Shown in pieces: positions 53,229 to 64,000 of a stretch of 64,000 bases of DNA. How positions within the stretch are numbered: the first letter of the stretch is position 1; each line of letters starts with the position of its first letter. The notes under the pieces were generated by a model, which saw only the letters and a list, made by a program, of their open reading frames with translations, searched no databases and was not told where the DNA came from. The stretch spans positions 67,833,990 to 67,897,989 of the forward strand of contig NC_134095.1 in NCBI RefSeq assembly GCF_000715075.1, in the 5' to 3' direction. This DNA comes from Nicotiana tabacum (Eukaryota > Streptophyta > Magnoliopsida > Solanales > Solanaceae). A program made the translations under genes and the position numbers.

Positions 53229-55853
53229 TGTCATGATCCAATTTCATTACAGGTCATTATGGCGACCAACACCATTGTCAGGCAAGCCAACGCAGAAATA
53301 TTAACAAGTTCTCATTTTACTTTACCAAAACAAGTACAGCAATTTCTTAAGTTGAAGTTAAAACAAGTAATAATCAGTAATGTACCAAAATAATTATACA
53401 AATTCCCAAAAGAATACTCTACCTATGTGTGTGCCAAGACCTAGTGTCACAAGCTGTGGGCAACTAGTAGAATATACAAAAGAATAAATCTATCCTACTG
53501 TCCGAAATAGAATAGACAACAAAAATAAGGAAAGACTCCATCAAGCTGATGAACTGCATAGGAAAGGAGCAGCTCACCGTAGAAGTCTCAAACTATGATC
53601 AGGGACGCGCACTAGACTGATAACCAAATGTACCTACCTCAGATCCTGTACAATTAAGTACAGAAGTGTAGTATGAGTACATAAACAATATGTATCCAGT
53701 AAGTATCAAGTCTAATCTCGAAGAAGTATAGACGAGAGGTCGACTTGACACTTACTAGGGTCAAATAATCCAAGAAAGAACTATACTAAGCATGGATAGT
53801 ACAAATAATTAACAGTTTATAGCAAGAAATAACATGTCCTTTCCTAGATGATATCACAATTGGCCATTTACATTTCAGGGCATATAACAAAGTCAAATCC
53901 ATAGAGAAATACTGAGCAAAGTATGCACAAGTAGTGCTGAGGTCGTACGGCCCGATCCAACATAAAAGTAAATTGTGCACTACCGAGGGTCGAACGGCAC
54001 GAACCATAGATGCATCTATTACCCCGCTCGCAAATCAAACATGCGACGCGATCAAATGTAATTAAACGCAGCAACAGGCAGACAAGAATATATATCAGGG
54101 GAGCAATTACTCACAGAAATCTCAACTTCTCCTTCAAAGGGCCAAGAAAATGATGTTCTTCTTATTAGTCTCATTTACCACAAACAACACGATTTAAAAA
54201 ATCCAAATTAATCATAAAGTTACAAGAATATCACATAAAGCATGCTTTTGGGTATAGAAGCTACGCACGAACTCTCGTCACCTAGTGTGTACATAGCCCC
54301 CGCATTTAGTGGCAAATTATTCAATTATTTCACCTATGGGGACAATTCCCTCTTACACGGTTAGATAGGAGACTCACCTCACTCCAAAGCGTACTTCCAA
54401 TACCAAGAACGTGCTAAAACCCTCAATTTGGAGCCGAATGATCCGAAACTAATTAAATAAGGTAGGAACTAGTCAATACAAGCTCAAGAGTTCGCATTTT
54501 AAATTACTAAAGTAATTTACCAACCTTAAACACAAGTTTCCTAAAATCCGACCCCGGGCCCATGTGCCCGGATTCCAAAATTTTTAGAAGAAAGTTGTTC
54601 TTTATAACCTAAGGATCTACAATATATGATTTCTACTTCATTCCATAACAAATTTCGTGGTTAAATCTAACTTTTATCAAAACCCTAGGTTTTCACTCAA
54701 ATCCCATGATTTTCAATAATTGTAGTGTGTTAATATACCCAAAAGCCAAGTATTAAACTCACATTAAGTAGAAATAACTTACCTCACAATGCTAGGTTGA
54801 AATCCACTATTTGAAAGCTCCCAAATCGCCCAAGTGTAGAAGTGAAATAAAATAAATGGCCTAATTCCCGTTTTTAAAAGTTGTGCCCAGGCCTCTGATG
54901 TCGCATTTGCGACACCAGGTTCGTAAATGCGAGGTCGCAATTGCGACAAAAGCCTCGCAAATGCAAAGCCTGGGCTTATGGTGCAGGGTCGCAAATGCGG
55001 CACAGGAGTCGCAATTGCGACTTCTGATGGGATCGCAAATACGAACTCTGCCTGGGTCGGGCTCCTTCACAATTGCGAAGCCCTCCTCGCAAATGCGAGG
55101 TTCGCATTTGCGAACAATATCTCGCAATTGTGAGATCTGCTGCAGCAACCAAAAACACCAGAAATCTGGTGTGTTTTCTACTCCCAACCCATGCCCGAAA
55201 CTCACCCGAGCCCTCGGGGCTCCACTCCGAACACCCACACAAGTCCAACAACATTGTACAAACTTGATCGAGTGATCAAATCGCTTAAATAACACCTAAA
55301 ACCACAGATTCAACACCAAAACGCATGAAATCCTTAAGAACATTCAAATTCCTATCTTTACAACCGGACGTCCGAATAACGTCAAATCAGTCCCGTTTCT
55401 CACCAAATTTCACAAACAAGACTAAAATGTTATATTGAACCTGTACCAGGCTCTGGAACCAACATATGGCCCCGATACCGACATGATCAAGCATTATTCA
55501 ATTTTATTAAATCCTTAGAATTTCAGTTTAACAATTTCTAACAAAAATTCATTACTTGGGCTAGGGACCTCGGAATTCGATTCCGGGCATATGCCCAGGT
55601 TTCATATTTTTCTACGGACCGTCCGAGATCATCACAACACAAGTCTGGGTCCGTTTACTAAAAATGTTGACCAAAGTCAAACTTAGCCTTTTAAGAAAAT
55701 CCTAGGGAATCAAGTGTGCCTATTTCAACCCAAACTCTTCTAAATCCCGAACCAACCATTCCCGCAAGTCATAAATCAATAAAAGCAAGTACGGGAAGCC
55801 TTAACTAGGGGAACAGGGTTCTAAAAAGCAAAATGACCAGGCAGGTCGTTACA
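53229..55853 (-). repeat. Element D: 5' LTR (2,625 bp)
   Basis: Plus strand from TGTCATGATCC to GGTCGTTACA. It contains about 420 bases missing from the other LTR (about 53541-53965) and the palindrome cluster at 54895-55140. The similar open frames in both LTRs over that cluster follow from LTR identity and are not genes. Confidence 0.88.
54895..55140. repeat. TCGCAAATGCGA palindrome cluster (right LTR of D)
   Basis: Same near-palindromes as at 28990-29260, with several single-base differences between the two LTR copies. Confidence 0.7.
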
Positions 55854-55869
55854 GTAAAAATCCTCATTT

Positions 55870-56725
55870 TATTGCAAACATAGGGTACGACATTCTCTAG
55901 TAGCATACCAGAGTGCCAAGAGCCTCACCTTATTGCCTACACAGGGTACTACATTCCCTGGTTGCATTTCTTGTTGCAAACATAAGGTACAATATTCCCT
56001 AGTAGCATCCTAGAGTATCACGAGCCTCATCTTATTTCCAACATAGGGTACTATATCCCCTAGTTGCATTACGTTCTGCCTACATAGGGTACGACATTCC
56101 CTAGTAGAATCTTAGAGAGCCAAAAGCCTCGCCTTATTGCCAATACAGGGTACGACATCCCCTGGTTTTATTTTATTGTCAACAGAGGGTACGACATTCC
56201 CTAGTAGCATCTCAAAGCGCTACAAGCCTCATTTTATGCAACATAGGGTACAACATTCCCTAGTAGACTCCCAGAGTCCCACGAGCCTCATCTTATTGCC
56301 AACACAGGGTACAACATCCTTATTTTCTTCCTACATAGAGTACGACATTCCCTAGGAGAATCTTAGAGAGCCAAGAGCCTCACCTCATTGCCAACACAGG
56401 GTACTACATCCCCTGGTTTCATTTTATTGTCAACATAGGGTACGACATTCCCTAGTAGCATCTCAAAGCGCCACAAGCCTCATATTATGCAAAATAGGGT
56501 ACGAGATTCCCTCGTAGCCTCCCAGAGTGCCACGAGCCTCATCTTATTGCCAACACAGGGAACAACATCCCCTAGTCGCATTATTTTTGACTACATAGGG
56601 TACGACATTCCCTAGTAGAATCTTAGAGAGCCAAGAGCCTCACCTCATTGCCAACACAGGGTACTACATCCCTTAGTTGCACTTTTTGTTGCAAACATAG
56701 GTTACGACATCCCCTATCATCAAAA
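55870..56725 (+). repeat. AGGG...CCCT tandem array, main part
   Basis: About a dozen units of TAGGGTACGACATTCCCTAGTAG and CAGGGTACTACATCCCCTGGTT type alternate, separated by GAGCCTCA(C/T)CTTATTGCCAACA. TAGGG/CCCTA and CAGGG/CCCTG pair perfectly, a compensatory change. Continues from 27510-27631 across element D. Confidence 0.75.
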
Positions 56726-57290
56726 AGAAAAAGAAAAAAAAGAGCCCATTTCTCTTTCAATTCTTCATTTTGCAATAGCGAAGATAGTTTATTGTATTTT
56801 CAATAACTCACAAAAATTTCCTTGTGCAAACTGCGGCAGAAATTTTTTGTTCATTTTGTTTGTTCATGATGGCTTGTAGGTTTTTCTGCAAAGCACGGAT
56901 TGGATATGCAAAAAAAATAAGATTTCAGTTCTTTCCATTGAAAGTGGAATGTTTGATCTCAATACCAGCCGCAACCAGCTTTGACGTAATGCATGCGGAG
57001 ACATATGGTCAAGATCCATCTTCCCATCATCTGATCAAGAAACAAGCTTGCGAGAATATTTCATAGTTTGTTGCATCGAGAGCATCAAGTTTCAGTCTAA
57101 AGTTAATGGGAGAAGCAAGTCAAGAATCAAGACAAGACTCCAGATGGAACTTATATAGGAATTTTGTAACTCTTAGATTTCAAAAGTATGTAATTTTCTT
57201 TTCATTTTGATATAATAGTAGGAATCGCGGATCGGAACCTTGACAGAACTTCACTCGAAGCTCCCTCAAGGAATATCCATCACTCTTCTT

Positions 57291-57370
57291 TCAATTGAAC
57301 TACACGTGACCTGATTCTCTTACAACCCGGGATATGTAGGCTGCCAAAAACCAAGGCTCGGTCACATCCT
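57291..57370 (+). other. GATACGTAGGC two-hairpin motif, copy F-4
   Basis: A 4-bp first stem (TCTC 57316-57319 with GGGA 57329-57332) leads to GATATGTAGGCTG, then GCC...GGC (57343-57357) and TCGGTCAC. It is the weakest copy. Confidence 0.5.
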
Positions 57371-57481
57371 TTTATTTTATCTCCTTTTTCTTTTTAAATA
57401 ATGGTGAGGTCAAAAATCAGTCACTTTGTTCATTTTTTTTGCCTGAAAACTCTTCATGTTTCCAAGCAAAGGGAGGCATGT

Positions 57482-57602
57482 TGTGAACACCTAATTTTTT
57501 TACCACACCCAAATTCTATACTATTTTAGTATAAATATTTCTTTTAGGTCTAATCTTAATATTTTAAACATTTATCTTACTCTTAGTAAATAAAAAAATA
57601 AT

Positions 57603-57635
<33 letters not shown>

Positions 57636-57943
57636 TATATACAAAAATACTCACACTCTTAAAGTATAAGTCTTATTTCTTTTCTTTTTTTTAAAAGAAA
57701 AGAAATTTCATAAATATATATACATGTACATACACATACTTATGGTATTTTAGTTGGTATAATTTAACTATAGTGTAAATATTTAGTTTTCTATATATAT
57801 GATATTTACGTCTCAAAGTAATTAGCTAATATTTTTAGCTATTAATTTACTCACTTTTCTTTATATATACAAAATATATATATGATTTCTTTTAATTAGA
57901 ATTTGAATAAGCTATGGTATTTTTTTTAGTGTCATTATATATG

Positions 57944-58006
<63 letters not shown>

Positions 58007-59805
58007 AAATCTTGAGTCAGTTAATTAATATTTTTGTCCTAGTATTTTTATTGAATTTTACTTGAGAAGAAAATGATTAATTAAAAAAGAAAAGAAAAAA
58101 AAGAATAAACAAACAAAACCTCCCAATTCCATTTCACTCACGATCATACACACACACGATCTTGCACAGACACACACACGATATTATACACACACATCTC
58201 TATATATAATGAAGAGATCCTTCTATTTAAAAGTGGGGGGACTGAGAGCTAACACACAAAAAAGAGTAGCCGCAATTTCCTTCCTTTCTCATTAACTCCT
58301 CATCTTCTTCACCCCTAAACTATTATGAGAACCAGCCAAAATTTCAGCCATTAAACACATCTTTAAACCCACCAAAACTCCATTGAAATCACCTTAAGAC
58401 AGTCCATGTTTTTACGTAAAACATCCATATTTTTTGAGTTGAAGTTCCGTCGCTCGAGGCCGTCGCCGTCCAAAGTTTTCCGCTCGTTGATCCTCATCTT
58501 TGTTGGACGGTTTATTGAGGTCCATGTTTTAACTTTGTATTTGGTTTATATATTATTTTCGTTGTTCTTTTTGTGTTAGCAAATGAAAATGAAGCTTTGT
58601 TTCTGAGCAATTTGTATGTATGATAACTTTACTATCTTTCATGATTGCTAAGCAGGGACAAATGTACTATTATATATATAATATAGATCGGAAGGAAAGT
58701 GAATAGTTTCCATATAAAATACTATATGAGGTGTTGTAGTAAAGTATAACGGTGAAGTCAAATTTTAAATGATCCTAATGAGAAAGAGAGTAAAATGAAA
58801 AGGAAGTCGAGTGAAAAGGACTAAAAAGCAAGACCACAAAATTGTGGCATCGTTAATAACATATTTTTGTATAATTTACTTTATTTTTCTTTCGTATTTT
58901 GTGTCATTTTTACCTAATTAGAAAATGGTAGAATGTAAATCAAACAACGCTAACCGGATAGTGCGAAGCGTGGACAAATTTACTAGTTTATATTGGTGAA
59001 GATTTAGAATAAGTTGGCTTATTTATTTTATATTGATTAATACTCGAATACTCATGAATACGTTAGAATGCTTTAAGCATGCTCCTAATTGAATTTAAAA
59101 TGCTTTAAGTGCGCCCTAAAGTAATCAATCTATCGCGATTATGTATACGTTTGTGTGACATAATTATGATTTTCAAAAAATGAACACCGTAGAATGCTTT
59201 AGGCGTGTTCTAATTTCTTATCGTGATTGTGTTCACATTCGCGTGACATAATTACGATTCCCAAAATAAATCAGAGTACGCTTTTGCGCGACTTTGGCCT
59301 AAAGCAATCTTCATAATAATAAAGTGTTATTAATTGTGTACACATACGTGTGACATAATTCCTGACATACCAAACAAAATGAATACATGTATGCGTGATT
59401 CATTATTCGTTTCAAGATAAGTCTATAATTACAAATAATCAAGTAACTAAAAGCGGTTTAAGGCAAAAGTGCATAATTTTCTCTAAAACATAAAATATCC
59501 AGAATTAGTTAAGCCAGGTATAATTAGTAAAGCGACCGTGCTAGAACCACGAAACTCGGGAGTGCCTTACATCTTCTCCCAGGTTAACAGAATTCCTTAC
59601 CCAGTCTTCTGTGTTTCACAAACTTAATCAAAGTCAATTTCCTTGATTGGGATTTTTAAATAAATGGTGACTTGGGACACCGTAAATATTAATTCCAAGT
59701 GGCGACTCTTTAAATTAAAATAAATTAATCTCTTTTCAAATAATGTCACTTAAATTGGAATAACTCTTTTCTTTCCTTTTCTTCGAGAAAAAAGAAGGTG
59801 TGACA
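57482..59805 (+). repeat. Element F: 3' LTR (2,324 bp)
   Basis: It starts TGTGAACACCTAATTTTT after a PPT and ends AGGTGTGACA. It contains TATATATAA at 58201-58209, TATTTAAAAG near 58225, an (AT)n run at about 57947-58001 and an ACAT repeat (57604-57628). The U5 end has ACTTGG...CCAAGT and TGGCGACTCT (59700-59709), one base short of the 11-mer. It is much shorter than the LTRs of A, B and C but matches them over the last 300 bases. Confidence 0.83.
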
Positions 59806-60483
59806 GCAGCAAAGTTCAGCTACTCAAACCGAATTCCAAATCCTTCCGTTAGCCATCTGAATTCATCTCAAGACCCTCGGAGCCCCCACCAAAAATACCA
59901 ACAAATCATATACCACTATACAAACTTATCCCAGCCTTCAGAACACTCCAAACAAAACCAAATCGACCTCGTATTCAAGCCTAAGAACTTAGAAACTTCC
60001 AAATTCCGCATACGATGCCAAAACCTATCAAACCTCATCCGAATGACCTGAAATTTTGCACACACGTCACAAATGACACAACGGACCAACTCCAATTTCT
60101 GAAATTCCATTCCGACCCCGATATCAAAATTTTCACTGCCGATCAAAAAATGCCAAATTTTCAATTTTGCCAATTTAAGCCTAAATCTACCACGGACCTC
60201 CAAAATACATTCCGAACACGCTCCAAAGTCCAAAATCACCTAACGGAGCTATCCGAACCCTCAGAATTCACATCCGAGACCTTCTACTCATAAGTCAACA
60301 CCCAATTGACTTTTCCAACTTAAGCTTCTAAATAAGAGACTAAGTTTCTCATTCCACTCCACGACCACTCTGAACCCGAACCAACCAACACGCTACGATG
60401 AAATATAGTTGAACAACACATAAAGAAGCAGAAACGGGGAAAACGAGGTTGTAATTCATGAAACGATCGGTCGGGTCGTTACA
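59806..60483 (-). repeat. Element E: remnant of 3' LTR
   Basis: Ends GGTCGTTACA at 60483. Homologous to positions about 21890-23300 of G, without the MITE. The left portion of the LTR is missing beyond 59806 because of F. Confidence 0.75.
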
Positions 60484-60925
60484 TCCTCCCCCTCTTAAAC
60501 AAACGGTCGTCCTCGAACAAGTCTAGAAACATACCTGAAGCCTCAAACAGGTGTGGATATCTTCTTTGCATCTCTCGCTCGGTCTCCCAAGTAGCCTCCT
60601 CCACGGGCCAACCTCTCCACTGCACTTTCACTAAAGCTATATCCTTTGATCTCAACTTTCGGACATGCCGCTCCAAAATAGCCACTGGATCCACATCATA
60701 GGTCAAATCACCGCCTAACTGAACCATGCTGGAATACAAAACATGAGACGGATCGCCAATATACTTCTGGAGCATAGAAACATGAAATACCGGATGCACA
60801 CTCGACAAGTTGGATGGCAAAGCAAGCTCATAAGCCACCTCCCCAATCCTCCGAAGCACCTCAAAAGGCCCAATGAACCGAGGACTCAATTTACCCTTCT
60901 TCCCAAATCTCATAACACCCTTCAT
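60479..60925 (-). pseudogene. Element E pol: integrase C-terminus and chromodomain
   Basis: MKGVMRFGKKGKLSPRFIGPFEVL is the GPF module; SVHPVFHVSMLQKYIGDPSHVL links to the chromodomain VKVQWRGWPVEEATWETEREM and RYPHLF. The frame runs through the PPT (encoding KRGR) and stops at TAA formed by the first bases of the LTR (TG TAA), so coding, PPT and LTR overlap. The ATG is internal: the same frame would continue from integrase but for a TAG just upstream (60937-60940 region). Confidence 0.87.
60484..60500 (-). other. Element E: polypurine tract
   Basis: The minus strand reads GTTTAAGAGGGGGAGGA directly before the LTR TGTAACG. It lies inside the pol reading frame. The counterpart in D (29976-29992) is AAGAGGTGGAGAA. 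Confidence 0.8.
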
Positions 60926-61095
60926 GGGTGAAACCTTCTATAGAACCTTCTCTCCAACCAGGTAAGACACATCACGAACCTTCCTGTCAACATAACTCTT
61001 TTGTCTTGACTACGCCGTACGAAGCCGCTCCTGAATCACCTTCACCTTGTCCAAAGCATCCTATACCAAATCTGTACCCAAAAGCCTAGTCTCGC

Positions 61096-61710
61096 CTAGC
61101 TGAAACCAACATACTGGAGATCTACATTGTCTCCCATACAAAGCCTAAAATGGAGCCATCTGAATACTCTACTGATAACTGTTGTTATAAGCAAACTCTG
61201 CGAGCAGTAGAAACTGATACCATGACCCTCCAAAATCAATGACACAAGCGCGCAACATGTCCTCCAATATATGAATAGCGTGCGCTTAGACTGCCCATCC
61301 GTCTGAGGGTGAAAAGTTATGATCAACTCAACCTGAGTACCCAACCCTCGTTGCACGGCTCTCCAAAACTACAAAGTGAACTTAGTACCTCTATCTGAAA
61401 TGATGAAAACTAGGACACCATGCAGGCGAATAATCTCTCGAATATAAATCTTAGCTAAGCGCTCTGAAGAATAGGTAGTACATACAGGAATGAAGTGTGT
61501 GGACTTGGTCAGCCAATCCACAATCACCCAAATAGCATCGAACTTCCTCAAAGTTCGTGGGAGTCCAACTATGAAATCCATGGTGATCCGCTCCCACTTC
61601 CACTCTGGAATATCCATCGGCTGAATTAAGCCTCCCAGTCTCTGATGCTCATATTTCACTTGCTGACAATTGAGACACTGAGCTAGAAATCCCACTATAT
61701 CTTTCTTCAT
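61096..61710 (-). pseudogene. Element E pol: integrase core
   Basis: CLNCQQVKYEHQ is the zinc-finger CxxC end; FDAIWVIVDWLTKSTHF and FIISDRGTKF give the two Asp (61369-61710). After a TAG at 61369 the second part (61096-61356) has HPQTDGQSKRT: the catalytic Glu of the usual DGQSERT is Lys, so the triad is broken. A frameshift follows soon after. Confidence 0.85.
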
Positions 61711-61719
61711 CCTCTTCTA

Positions 61720-61986
61720 CTAGTAGTGATGTCTCAAATCCTGATACATCTTCGTGGCACCCGAATGGATGGAATACCGCGGGCTATGGACCTCCTCCAA
61801 AATCAACTCCCGAAGCCCATCTACATTGGGCACACATATCCTGCCCTGCATCATCAATACTCCGTCATCACTAATAGTCACATCTCTGGCATCATCGTGT
61901 TGAACTCTATCCTTGAGGACAAGCAAATGAGGATTATCATACTGGCACTCTCTGATGAAATCAAACAAGGAAGACCGAGAAATCAC
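61720..61986 (-). pseudogene. Element E pol: RNase H to integrase linker with start of HHCC finger
   Basis: RVQHDDARDVTISDDGVLMMQGRICVPN and LRELILEEVHSPRYSIHSGATKMYQDLRHHY match the chromovirus linker: HS...H is the first half of the zinc finger. A TAG at about 61720 follows. Confidence 0.8.
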
Positions 61987-62007
61987 ACAAGTTAATACCC
62001 GACTGGG

Positions 62008-62640
62008 CTATGAAATATCCAACCTCACAAACCGATTGGCCAAAACATCAACTACAAGAGGCCGTTCCCCAATAGAAATATATGCCAAACTGACCATACT
62101 CACCGCCTTCCTACTCAAAGCATCGGCCACCATATTGGCCTTTCCCGGGTGATACAAGATAGTGATATCATAATCCTTTAGCATCTCCAACCATCTCCGC
62201 TGCCTCAAATTGAGATCTTTCTTCTTGAACAAGTGCTGGAGGCTACGATGATCAGTAAACACCTCACAAGACATACCATAAAGATAATGTCTCCAAATCT
62301 TCAACACGTGAATAATGGTAGCCAACTCTAAATCATGAACAGGGTAGTTCTTCTCATGGGGCTTCAACTGACGAGAAGCATAAGCAATTACTCTACACTC
62401 TTGCATCAATACATAACTGATGCCAACCCGAGAAGCATCATAATAAACTATATAAGAACCTGAAGTTGATGGCAAAACTAACACCGGAGCTGTGGTCAAG
62501 GTAGTCTTGAGCTTTTGAAAGCTCGCCTCACACTCATCTGACCACATGAAAGGATCACCCTTTTGAGTCAATTTGGTTAAGGGTGATGTAATAGATGAAA
62601 ATCCCTGAATGTACCAATGGTAATACCCCCGCCAAACCAA
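62008..62640 (-). pseudogene. Element E pol: RNase H
   Basis: D in YYDASRVG, E in HDLELATI, D in FTDHRSLQ and D in VADALSRK are all present. Upstream [25 protein letters not shown] connects to RT; the first 15 residues are out of frame because of indels near 62600-62640. Its sequence at FTDHRS shows the uninterrupted form of the site where element B entered D. Confidence 0.87.
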
Positions 62641-63230
62641 GAAATCTGCAAATCTCTATGGCTGAAGACGGTCTGGGCCAACTCTGAACCGCCTCTATCT
62701 TCTTCATCAACCTGAATACCCTTACTGGACACCACGTACCCCAAGAAAGCCACTGAATTGAGCCAGAACTCACACTTGGAGAACTTTCCATAAAGCTTCT
62801 CCTCCCTCAACTATTGCAATACAACTCTCAGATGCTCATCGTGCTCCTTCTGACTATGCGAGTACAACAAAATATCATCAATGAATACAATAACGAACGA
62901 GTCGAGATAAGGCCAAAACACATTGCTTATCAAATGCACAAAAACTACTAGGGCATTGGTCAGCCCAAAAGACATCATAAGGAACTCATAATGACCATAT
63001 CGGGTCCTGAAAGTTGTCTTAAGAATATCCAAGTCCCTGATCTTCAACTGGTGATACCCTGACCTGAGATCAATCTTGGAGAACACCCTCGCTCTCTAAA
63101 GCTGGTCAAGTAAATCATCAATACGAGGAAAAGGATACTTGTTCTTGATTTTGACCTTATTCAACTGCCTGTAATCAATACACATCCTCATAGTGTCATC
63201 CTTCTTCTTCATGAATAGAACAGGCGCCCC
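62577..63230 (-). pseudogene. Element E pol: reverse transcriptase
   Basis: [17 protein letters not shown] (63086 leftward) and FIDDILLYS (about 62860-62890) keep the three catalytic Asp. [17 protein letters not shown] deviates from the usual NAPATF. A TAG near 62811 precedes [27 protein letters not shown], after which the frame shifts. Upstream a stop lies near 63097 (after DDLLDQL). Confidence 0.85.
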
Positions 63231-63929
63231 CTACGGCGACACACTACACGTAATAAACCCCTTATCAAGGAGTTCCTGCATTTGCTCTTTCAACTCCGCC
63301 AGTGCCATACGATACAGTGGAATAGAAATGGGCTGAGTGCCCGGCACTAAATCAATACCAAAGTCAATATCCCTCTCCAATGGCATGCCCAGCAGGTCTG
63401 CAGGAAATACATCCGGAAAGTCCCTCACTATTGGAACAGAATCGATACTAGGAGTCTCTACACTGACATCCCTCATGAAGGCTAAGTAAGAAAAACAACC
63501 CTTCCCAACCATCCGTTGGGCCTTCAAAAATGTAATCACCCTACTGGGAACAAAATCAGTCGAACCTCGCCACTCAATCTGTGGCACCCCCTTCATAGCC
63601 AACGACATTGTCTTAGCATGATAGTCAAAAATAGCACGACACAGAGATAGCCAATCCATGCCTAATATCAAATCAAAATCCACTATACAAAGTAATAGAA
63701 GGTCCACTCGGGTCTCCAAACCCCCAATAGTCACCACAAAAGACCGATATACGTGGTCTACAATAACAGTATCGTGCACCGGAGTAGATACACGAACACA
63801 TGAAACAAGAGACTCATGGGGTGTATCCAAATAATGAGCAAAATATGATGACACATATGAAAAAGTAGAACCAGGATCAAATAATACAAAGGCATCTCGG
63901 TGGCAAACTAAGACAATACTTTTAATCAC
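63231..63929 (-). pseudogene. Element E: protease
   Basis: [14 protein letters not shown] is the active site and FDLILGMDWL the conserved follow-up. [23 protein letters not shown] leads to RT. The frame continues beyond 63929 toward gag (63930-64000), which is outside. Confidence 0.85.
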
Positions 63930-64000
63930 AACATCCGAAGCAATAGCATCTGGTCTAGCTGGGAGTGCACAGAAATGGGCCTAACTACCACCTGATCGAC

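Larger units (their letters stand above)
55854..57481 (+). other. Element F: 3' non-coding region, right part
   Basis: The AGGGTAC...CCCT array (55870-56725) is followed by about 550 bases of unassigned sequence (56740-57290), a GATACGTAGGC motif (57291-57370), and the PPT-like GCAAAGGGAGG (57466-57476) just before the 3' LTR. Confidence 0.65.
59806..64000 (-). mobile_element. Element E: Tekay/Del-type chromovirus, 3' part
   Basis: LTR remnant, PPT, pol with chromodomain, integrase, RNase H, RT and protease read leftward; gag and the 5' LTR are right of the window. The left part of its 3' LTR was separated by element F. Multiple stops and shifts, but the RT and RNase H active sites are intact. 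Confidence 0.87.

Overview
This window is plant nuclear DNA made almost entirely of nested LTR retrotransposons; I found no host gene, tRNA or rRNA. Very long LTRs, a PBS of the TGGCGACTCTGCTGGGGA type, a spliceable intron between protease and reverse transcriptase, and an extra 5' ORF mark the Ogre/Tat lineage of Ty3/gypsy. Chromodomain elements with a TGGTATCAGA PBS mark the Tekay/Del chromoviruses. The LTR style (TGTCACGACCC..., TCGCAAATGCGA clusters) suggests a solanaceous plant, possibly Nicotiana-like; this is an inference from memory.

Layout. 1-15076: element A, minus-strand Ogre-like, with 5' LTR 11129-15076; its 3' end lies left of the window. A is inserted in the 5' ORF of element C, also minus-strand Ogre-like (15077-20781; LTR 16806-20781). 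C in turn abuts, probably inside, a Tekay-type LTR piece G (20782-23300), which carries a MITE-like insertion (22445-23161). 23301-27631 and 55854-59805: element F, a plus-strand, 5'-truncated, internally deleted Ogre-like element with 3' LTR 57482-59805. 27632-55853: element D, a minus-strand Tekay chromovirus inserted in the 3' repeats of F, with both LTRs and a near-perfect 5-bp target duplication. 31715-49733: element B, an 18-kb plus-strand Ogre-like element inserted in the RNase H region of D. 59806-64000: element E, a minus-strand Tekay element whose LTR was broken by F. The right-hand nest is therefore E > F > D > B, and the left-hand nest is G > C > A.

The Ogre-like elements share one architecture: LTR, PBS, leader, ORF1 (DUF7745/plant-mobile-domain-like region plus coiled coil), spacer, gag, protease plus G-patch, intron, RT, degenerate RNase H, archaeal-type RNase H, integrase, repeat-rich 3' region, PPT. 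Every gene copy carries stops or frameshifts.

The most interesting material is non-coding. (1) A two-hairpin motif around GATACGTAGGCA recurs nine times in the spacers of A, B, C and F, with compensatory base changes. (2) A second covarying hairpin (GGTGaaaaCCC...GGGCACC) and tandem AGG...CCT hairpin arrays lie 3' of integrase. (3) The U5 region of all four Ogre-type LTRs contains an 11-nt (10-nt in F) copy of the PBS beside a hairpin. (4) Element B is bounded by a perfect 5-bp duplication but has only its 5' LTR, ending at the polypurine tract. (5) In three elements the intron donor overlaps the gag-pro stop codon. All pairings and boundaries were worked out by eye.
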